Assembly: GCA_016647705.1 (NCBI GenBank)
Contig: CM028326.1
Location: 42,656,285-42,720,284 of the forward strand
DNA length: 64,000 bases
Source: Eucommia ulmoides
Taxonomy: Eukaryota; Streptophyta; Magnoliopsida; Garryales; Eucommiaceae
Direction of reading: 5' to 3'
Shown: positions 56,419-64,000 of the stretch, one piece after another
How positions within the stretch are numbered: the stretch's first letter is position 1
Layout: every line of letters starts with the position of its first letter
Program-made: the position numbers and the translations under genes
The notes under the pieces: model-generated
What the model saw: the letters and a program-made list of their open reading frames with translations, nothing else
Databases searched by the model: none
Told to the model about the DNA's origin: nothing

Positions 56419-57482
56419 TCAGGCCCCATTATTTGAAAACTTGGGTTGCCTCCCAAGAAACACTTGGTTTAATGTCCTCGGCTTGACACTGGAGAAGAGC
56501 TCGTTAAAGAATGGCTTCTGCTCATAGTATGTGTCATACAACACAACAAATGGGTCTTTGTTCAGAACGCCCTCAAGCTTGGCAAGATATGAAAATAATT
56601 GGCAAGTGAGCTCAACGTGATTCAACTCTAGCATTTGTGCTTGGTAGGAATGAATGAATGTTGCTAAGGGTGGTAGTGAATAAGTGAGCAACATCGGATC
56701 CTCATAGATATGACGTCTTCGATCGATGGTAGCATCACAATTTGGATCTCAAACAGTAAAGACTCACAATTGTCATCTTGTGATTTTTCATCGTTGATCC
56801 ATACTTGGGTTTCCTTATCATTCAAATATTCGTCATTAAATACACCCCAAGTTCCTCCCGCTTGCATTCGGTTCCTTATGGTGGCTTTCGATGAATGTGG
56901 CATGTGTGCCTTCTTAGTGCCACTATTCCCGACTCGGTCTCAATGTAGCTAACTAGTTGATCGATTTGCGTCTTAGGAGACTTTACGGTCATGTCGATTT
57001 CAGTGCAAGCCATCTCAATATTGTCAAGATGGTCCTCATGCTCATTGAGACGGTCATGAGTTTCCCTCAAGAAAACCTGAGTTTCCCTTATGATTGTAGT
57101 GAACATTTCTTCTAGGGTGGGGGGAATACTCCACAGGTTGGTCCAGGGTGTCAATCCATGGCGCTGAAATGTTGGAATTCTCCACCATGTTTTGGTGACT
57201 TGTTGAAAAATTCCAACTCTGATAGTTCAACTTAGCCATGTCTTCCAACGACAAATAGGCTTCGTCCGCGGGTAGGTCGTAGAAAGAAGTGGTACTATTT
57301 CCTCATTCCACCCACGTTCTTATTGCAGCTTGTAACCCGTCGAGGAAGTTTTGTAGTTAACACGCCTTTGGGAAACCATGATTGGGGAATCGAACGAGCA
57401 ACTCCTTGTATCTATCCCAAGTACAATTAAATGGCTCAGAATCTTGTTGAAAAAATCGCAATAGCACTTGTTGATGAGACAT
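56419..57482 (-). pseudogene. Gag of the gag-only gypsy element
   Basis: From ATG 57482: 'MSHQQVLLRFFQQDSEPF', 'CTWDRYKELLVRFPNHGFPK', a stop, 'LQNFLDGLQAAIRTWVE', the typical gypsy gag N-terminal wording. Then come 'RETHDRLNEHEDHLDNIE' with coiled-coil character, 'DEKSQDDNCESLLFEIQIV', 'LLTYSLPPLATFIHSYQAQ' and 'LEGVLNKDPFVVLYDTYYE', then a stop before 56419. Frame breaks occur near 57350, 57150 and 56690. The order matches 46580-47216 plus 49455-49784 on the plus strand. Confidence 0.8.
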
Positions 57483-57602
57483 CTTCAAGCACCTCGCAAA
57501 ACAAACAAAACTAAAAAACAAAAACAAAAATTAGAAATAAAAAAATGCCTAAATTAAAATCAAATTACTTATTTACAATATTAACAACAATCTAAAAAGC
57601 CA

Positions 57603-57621
57603 ATCCTCGGCAACGGCGCTA
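57603..57621 (-). promoter_or_regulatory. Primer binding site, tRNA-Asp type
   Basis: The minus strand reads TAGCGCCGTTGCCGAGGAT, two changes from the plant tRNA-Asp complement TGGCGCCGTTGCCGGGGAT, seven bases inside the LTR. Confidence 0.8.
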
Positions 57622-57627
57622 AAAACT

Positions 57628-59287
57628 TGGTAGCGATTTATTTGTCGCTACTATTCTGCAAGTGTACGGGTCAAGTTTTAATAGTGTAGTAATGAGAAAG
57701 AGTTGTCGTATCCACATAGATTGATTTAGATCATCGCTAAGTATTCCGATTTTCATAACCTAACTTTATCTAGGTGATCCAATTTTGGGTTTTTTTGTAA
57801 AAATAAAACTAAACTAGAATAAATACAAAAACAAAATAAAATATGGATTTTCTATGCACTAATGTTCAAGGGGTTTGATTTCATCTCGTTATTCCCGTGT
57901 TATCCTATTAAGCAATTATTACTTAATTCCGTTCATTCAACAATCAAAGTCCTCGTGCTATTGCTCTCTCACTACCTCTCCCGAGCGTCAAGTGAGAGAA
58001 TATGAAATTATTTCAATACCGATATCCCTATCCCGTATTTAGGTGAAAACATTCATTAAACCCGACCTTAAAGATTACACAAGCTCTAAATATCTCCCGA
58101 TCGATTAAAGCTTATGTTGTGTTTAACCTAAGTTCGAACCTAAGATTATCCTGAGTGTCAAATTCAAGTTCTCAATTCAACCAAAATACCATATGGGAGC
58201 ATTATAAAGATAAACACAATTGAATTGCGATTCTCATTGATAAATCTAGAACTCGATTACCTCCCGGTTTCACAAGATCCTAAATTCCCAACTCGAATAC
58301 TTAGGTGTTGATTTCTTCCCGGATTCACAACAACCTAAATTATGCACTCCCAATTCAGGTTAAAAATTCAACCTTTCCCGAGTATAAAATTCGTAACCTA
58401 AAATCGTCTAACTCATTAGCCACATGAATTAAACACATTTGGCCTAAGAGATGCATAAAATGTAGTTAAATCTAACAATTGACAAAATATTCACAATACA
58501 GTTCAAACGAGACTCAATCATGCTCTAGATCTAGATTATGAACACAACATAGAGAGATCCATAGCTTATATTCTCAATAAATTAGTAAATGTAAGTAGTT
58601 TAACACAATATTACAATTACGAACTTAAAACAAAAGATTAGTGAGAAGAAAATGGTAGAGAAAAGCTTATTGTGGGTTTGGGCTCCGTATCTTCAACTCC
58701 ATGTGCCACCAATGAAGTTGTCTTTATCGATCTCGCATCAAAATGCAATCATCTGGTGTTTTCTCGCCCAAAATCGCCTCCAATCACTCCCAAAAATTGC
58801 CTTTTTTCGTTCCTCCTTCGTTTTCCCCTTTTTCTCCTTGCAAAATAAGCCCTAATTTCTCATTTAATGTGTCAGATCTGATCGAGCACGATTCAGCACA
58901 TGCTATGGCTAAACACATTGACCGTTGCGTGCTGCCACGTGCTAAATCGTACTATAGCACGGGTTGGATAATGCTTGCACCCGTTTTGTATTTTAGACGT
59001 ATCTTTCTCGTCCGAATTACGATGGAGATGATTCAAAAAGTTATGAAATCTAAGACATATATATACAACTTTCATGTTTTACATTTATCCAAAATAGGAT
59101 TGAATCATAGTTAAAATTGGCCTTGAAGTTACAATACATGCACGCATTTTGCACATTTTCTCCTATTTATTTGTAATCGTACAAAACACAACAAAAACAC
59201 ATTAAACTAACAAAAATGTTTGAAAACACACAAATATTTGAACCTAGAAGTACTTGATTTGTTGGTGGGAAAATAAATCACTCATCA
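57628..59287 (-). repeat. 5' LTR of the gag-only element
   Basis: 1660 bp, pairs with 53424-55102. Its palindrome cluster (58880-58965, 'cacgtgcta', 'ctatagcacg') has changed sequence but kept position. Confidence 0.9.
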
Positions 59288-60250
59288 GAGGGGAAGGCCC
59301 AGTGTCAACGTTCACATGCGGTAATGCAATATGCTTACTTCAGGGCAAGCAAGTTTCTCATAATGTATGGAATCAAGTAAGCATTGCTTAATAGTAGTAT
59401 CGTATTAGAATATTCACTTACACATCATTTCACAACCCAGGTTATTGATTCATTCGGCAAATACTCGGAAAGTATGATGCAATCATTCAATGCCATACAC
59501 GTCATAAATAGAGTGAGAATGTTAGACAAGTCAAAATTTGCTATTGCAAGTATATGGGTAAGACTACATGTCATTGTGTGAACATTTATAAATAGTATAC
59601 TATTCACTCTACAGTACTAAAATACATTTTTGTCCCACACAGACTGTCCTCAAGAAAAAATAACAAAATTTTTTGGACCATCTACATACTATTATATAGA
59701 CTGTATTCAGTAGTAACTGTAGGTATATCATATTTCTGATTAATTCAGATGGACGTCATGCTTAAGCAAATCATTTAACGTTGTTGGCAATTGATATATT
59801 TGAAAAGAAATGGATGTTTTACAACTCCATTCTATCAAAGGACCCAACGTACGATTACTACTACAAGGATACCTGATCAGTGGTACAAAAATATCTCTGA
59901 ATAATTAAAAACACGAATTGACATAACATGTTGTTGTACTTATATGAATATTGAATAGAAAAATTCTATTGAATCCTTTATCACCACACACATCCTTTGT
60001 GGCTTGGGGGAAGCTCCCATTGAACAATGGCTAGAAACTCCACAACAGAAAGGGCCATAAGTAATGAATATTATATCTCCGCAAATTTAGAAAAATTTAT
60101 CATTCAATTATTGTTTTCCTCCAAACACAAGACCGATTGCGGGGTATATGTGATGTATATGATGTTGTAGTACACCGATAACAAACCCATTGCAAAGAAC
60201 TTAAAAGTTAAGAGGTAAAGATTATACGTAAAACAATCATCCACTACCTA
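59288..60250 (+). pseudogene. Ulp1/C48-like cysteine protease remnant
   Basis: Ulp1-type enzymes cleave SUMO conjugates; related domains are also carried by plant MULE and CACTA transposons. The His block is 'HLTLLAIDIFEKKWMFYNSI' at 59772 onward (usual HWxLLVIDxxxxxWxxYDS). The acidic residue position is Asn ('YNS') here. The Cys block 'TDCGVYVMYMML' is at 60131-60166. 'KDPTYDYYYKD' lies between. Stops and frameshifts break the frame, and 59300-59590 holds further open pieces ('VIDSFGKYSESMMQSF', 'INRVRMLDKSKFAIA') that look like the same protein. The gag-only gypsy element separates this from 52981-53423. Confidence 0.7.
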
Positions 60251-60959
60251 CTGAATGAACGGAAATGAACCTAGATATTATCAGCTGCAAAATTGAGGAA
60301 GAAACAACACGACACAACCTAAAATGTATTACCATGACAATGGTTCTAGTGACATACCCTGGATTTTGATAGCGAAAAAAGTAGAAATTAAGAAGAATAT
60401 GAAAAAAAAAAAATTCTATTTGATCCCTTTCTAAGTTCTCCAAATCCTTTCATTTTGAAATAGTTTTTCAAGAGATTTTCTAGGCATCAATTTTGAAAAA
60501 CTTCTTGGGCCGAGATTTTATGTTTAAAAATGAGTCGCCACCTCGCATAGATTAAATGGTGTGCTAAGTCACCGGGATTTTAAAAATTCATTTTTATTTT
60601 AGAAATGGCCCATGTTTTGACTTCATAGAGGTCTTTGTACCAGAGAGTTTCTTTAAGTTCGGGGGTCGGTTACGCTCGGGGAAGGTTTTACGCACCCCAA
60701 GACACCCGACCATAAACGGTACCTTGGTCTAAATGAATATTCACTGTTAAACATTATCTAAGAAGTTTTCTTTGATTTACTTAAACAATAATAATTCCCT
60801 TTTTTTTTTTTTTTATGTGATGAAAACAGTAAAGATTTAACTATCTAGTATGCAATTATAAAATGAAAATATTTTTTTGTATTTTTAATATAATGGAAGG
60901 AAGTAAACTATACTAATGTAGGCAGCGACAACCCAATGACAGTTTATAATATATAGAAA

Positions 60960-61375
60960 TATAAACGATTGAACTTATAAAGGCTTCCTACATATCCTTG
61001 TTTTCACAAGGAATCAGGTCAACATTTAGTTTCAACATGCAAGCCATATGAAATGAAAATATTTTTCTTCGTATTTTTTTAAGGGACCGAACCTTTATTA
61101 GGTTTCCTATGTACTTTGGTGAGTAACCGAAGATCAGGTCATTACATAGTTCCTTTATTTAAGGTTAAAAAAAGGATTTGTTTTTATTTATTAAAGGTGA
61201 CCGAACCCTTATTAGGTTGCCTACGTACTTTGGTGAATAACCAAATATCAGGTGATCATGTTGTTCATTTATTTAAGTTTTAAAATTGATTTTATTTATT
61301 TAAGGTGACTTACCCGTATGGGGTCGCCTACATACCTTGGCGAATAACCAAGGATTAGGTCTGACGTAGTTTATT
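60960..61375. repeat. Diverged tandem array, unit about 105-120 bp, 3-4 copies
   Basis: Units share 'gaacccttattaggttgcc', 'tacgtactttggtgaataacc' and 'gatcaggtc'. Copies start near 60965 (weak), 61084, 61198 and 61303, each followed by a T-rich spacer with 'atttatttaag'. Confidence 0.8.
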
Positions 61376-61703
61376 TTTTTAAAGTAAAAAATTGATTGGT
61401 TGGGTGTTAGTTATTAATTAGTGATTAATCAAAACATAAACCACAACATGATGTATACATAATCTCTTTGATTTTGTCAAGAACACCTTAACCAAGCTCA
61501 TTAGTTTAGACAAGTCAGTGTTTGATTTTAAGTTGTTTAGTTAAAAATGAAAAAAAAATAAAAAATACCATATATATATATGTTAGTCCTACTCGTAACT
61601 AAGAAAAATTAGAAGGTTTCTCAAGAAGAATCACACATATCCCGAAGGAATAAAGGCCATCCATTTATCCCGATTTTTTAGCCACAAGGGTTTGTCGGTG
61701 TAG

Positions 61704-61705
<2 letters not shown>

Positions 61706-61742
<37 letters not shown>
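61706..61742. repeat. (TA)n microsatellite
   Basis: About 36 bp of TA dinucleotides. Confidence 0.97.
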
Positions 61743-61745
<3 letters not shown>

Positions 61746-62401
61746 GGTGCCCATCGACTAGCCTGAAGACTTAGTGCCAGGCTATGATCTGAAATTTAGC
61801 AGAAAGTAAATCCATTTATTAACAGTATAGAGTTAGATTTAACAGTTAGTTAGAGTTCGGTTCGAAGTGTTCTTGAAAGAATCGTAGAGACTATGCACAA
61901 CTAATGGTGTGATAGATGTTTTGTAGTGATCGTCACATGTTCTTGGATGTTCTTGATGTGCTTCACATGATCTTGAACAATTTTAGTATGGTTTGGTTTA
62001 TATGGCATAAATTTAACCTTTTTTTAGTTATTTATGGGTTGTTTATGTTATATACATGAAATTAAAGTGTGATTACTATATGAACATACTATGTACAAGA
62101 AAAACACAAATATTTAAGCCAAGAACAAAGGGAATTTTGAAGAAGACATACCTACTTTAGGGAAGTAGTCTTCCCTAAGTGATTACTTTCCTTTCCTCCT
62201 TGATCTTCTTGGCTTGTCTTTGATCGGTGATTGACAACTTCTTGAGTTCTTACTCTAAGAACCTAAAGAACATCCTCTGAGACCGAATTTCAGTAGAATA
62301 ATGATGTGTTATTCAAGATAAATGCTTGAGAAGCCTAGCACCAGAGAGAGTTGCTCGAGTTTAGAGAGAAAAGCTAGGATTTCAAGACTTGAAATTATGA
62401 G

Positions 62402-64000
62402 TGTTGGCCCAGTTGAATATCCAAGAGGGGGGGTAAACTGGGTAATTAAAAATATCAAAGAAAAAATACTTTAATAAATCAAATAATTAATTTTAATCCT
62501 AAATTAATTATTATCTTTATATCACAACAAAATTATAAAATCAATTAGGTGCACACCAAACAATAAAAATAAACAAATTAAAGATTGCAGCATACCAGAA
62601 ATTTATATTGGTTCAACAAGCTACTCTTGGCTAATTCAGTCCTCCAAGCCCCATAGAGAGTCGCACCTACTAATACTTAAGATCCCTTTAAAGGTAGGAA
62701 CCAAACCATCACAATGATTATTTTACAGGTTTCGGATCAACCTTTACAAAAACAATTTTTACAGGCTCAGAAAGAACCTCTACTTTTTATAGGCTCAAGA
62801 ATAATCTAATTCTTTTTAACACAATGACAAAAGAATCAAAACCTCACCAACACTTCAAATATCCTTTTACCCGGTAAGGATTGAACCGTTACAAAATTCA
62901 CATAAATCAATTCTATCCAGGAAGAATTACTATCTCAATCTCTTTACAGGAAGAGACTGAAACCATCTACACTTTGATTAAGTACACCTAACAGTATTTA
63001 ATCCGTCACTCAACTTACCAATAAAAATTGACAAGTGATTTTTCTCACTCGGAGCTTCTACCACCCCAGACAAATTAAAACTCAATTAATATCCAAAAAC
63101 TAGTGATAGAAAATGTGAGATAGTCAAAATCTGATTTTTAACAAAAGATGGGTAGCACGTAATCAGATTCAAGAAATTGTTAAAAAAATATTTTCTTTAA
63201 TAAAAAACAAAAATAATTTCTAAAGATCAATTTCCAAAAATTAAACAAGTAATATAATATAGAAAGTAATTGGAAAGATCTCACCCAGAATCCACTGAAA
63301 AAATAATTAGAGCGTAGTTACTTCAGATCCGGTAGCAGCAACGTTTAACAGCCAATGATTATTAAGATTATCTCTTAGAATAGCTTTCACAAAAACTCAG
63401 TATGATATCTCTTAGAAAAGTTCAATATGATCACTTAATCTCTTAATCTCTCTTAATAATATGAAGAAAAAAAACGCAGGTCTATATATATATGATAAGA
63501 AACAGCTCTCTAACGGCTAGTTCCCATATGTCATGACACTTAATTGCTCTCTTAGATCCCTTATATCATTATGACTTCATTTTGGTTCAATTCACTTAAT
63601 TATAGCTTTTAAATCTCTCAATTAAGTTCCCCAAATATTTTTCAATCTCAATTAAATAGAATAGAAACAATTATATGTACCAAATTGAGAAATATTCAAA
63701 CTTAATGAACCAAATCAATAGGAATTAAATAATAAGTGTAGCATATCTTAAATATCATAAAATCCCTAAAATATTTCACAAATCCCAACAAAAAATGGCT
63801 ACTTTTAGATATGAATTCGGAATTTCACAATATCCTGAAACTGACATACTAGTCGACCGCTCGATTCAGGATGTAGCCAAGCCAAAGATTCTGTGGCCAT
63901 CGTTCGACCTATCTATCGACTTAGAGATTTAAAGGGTCTATTTTTGTTCACCGATCGACTTACCTATCGACTTAGAGATCCAGAAAGTTCAATTTCTCTT
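62402..64000 (-). mobile_element. Copia SIRE-like LTR (family B), cut by window end
   Basis: The + strand starts TGTTGGCCCAGTTG and follows 47217-48950 to the end of the window ('accaagaggg'-type terminus, 'caggaagaga', 'ctcggagcttctacc'). Palindromic 'GTCGACCG/TCGATCGAC' phrases are at 63850-63985. Whether it is a solo LTR or belongs to a complete element cannot be seen. Confidence 0.85.

Larger units (their letters stand above)
53424..59287 (-). mobile_element. Complete gag-only gypsy element (family A2), 5.86 kb
   Basis: Both LTRs, primer binding site and polypurine tract are present in minus orientation: 5' LTR 57628-59287, PBS 57603-57621, gag 57482-56419, non-coding 56418-55121, PPT 55120-55103, 3' LTR 55102-53424. 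Flanks GAAGG and GAGGG match 4/5. The 2.5-kb interior has no protease or pol, so the element is of the TR-GAG/LARD kind and would need a helper for reverse transcription and integration. The LTRs differ by many substitutions, so it is not recent. Confidence 0.88.
60480..62401. repeat. Repeat region with 'GAGTCGCCACC' block and tandem array
   Basis: 60530-60720 holds 'gagtcgccacctcgc', 'ggggtcggttacgctcgggg' and 'acgcaccccaagacaccc', wording found in dispersed plant LTR-type repeats. A tandem array follows (60960-61375), then a (TA)n run at 61706-61742 and AT-rich DNA with 'ggtgcccatcgac' and 'agttcggttcgaagtg'. No coding region. The family is not identified. Confidence 0.5.

Overview
The window is nuclear DNA of a flowering plant, most likely a eudicot. 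It is AT-rich, has spliced introns, and is dominated by plant-type LTR retrotransposons, hAT, Mutator-like and Tourist-like DNA transposons, a tRNA-derived SINE and an RTE-type LINE. I cannot name the species. I see no prokaryotic, plastid or mitochondrial gene blocks, no CRISPR array and no rRNA.

Only one gene looks intact: a four-exon gene on the + strand (30413-40152) for a 258-residue lipoate-protein ligase A-like protein. Its second intron is 7.9 kb long and holds a LINE fragment, a 722-bp tandem duplication, two Tourist-like elements and low-complexity DNA. A 63-bp tandem duplication has copied its third splice donor.

Layout. 1-7505: a tower of nested LTRs, in which an old SIRE/copia-like LTR is interrupted by a solo LTR of its own family and by two gypsy solo LTRs, each with readable target-site duplications. 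7516-8656: decayed copia reverse transcriptase. 8935-15498: a decayed gypsy element (minus strand, CRM-like) bracketed by 265-bp direct repeats. 15499-18490: unassigned, AT-rich. 18927-19937: a non-autonomous hAT element with a perfect 8-bp target duplication. 20590-22894: a Pack-MULE with long inverted ends and a perfect 9-bp target duplication, carrying fragments of a histone H1 gene and an FQR1-type quinone reductase gene, introns included. 23615-26840: a decayed copia element cut by a second hAT element with a perfect 8-bp duplication. 28721-28969: SINE. 29005-29417: an unrecognised gene-like remnant. 30413-40152: the ligase gene. 40389-41419: a foldback element just downstream. 42109-43852: LTR and gag of a Tat/Retand-like gypsy element. 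43853-52980: copia LTR joined to a plus-strand gag-only gypsy element that contains another solo LTR. 52981-60250: a Ulp1/C48-like protease remnant split by a complete gag-only gypsy element (53424-59287, minus). 60480-62401: a repeat with a tandem array. 62402-64000: another copia LTR, cut by the window end.

The most interesting items are the two-gene Pack-MULE, the duplicated splice donor in an otherwise intact ligase gene, the two gag-only gypsy elements that share a second conserved gag-side segment, and the palindrome clusters held in the LTRs of each family.
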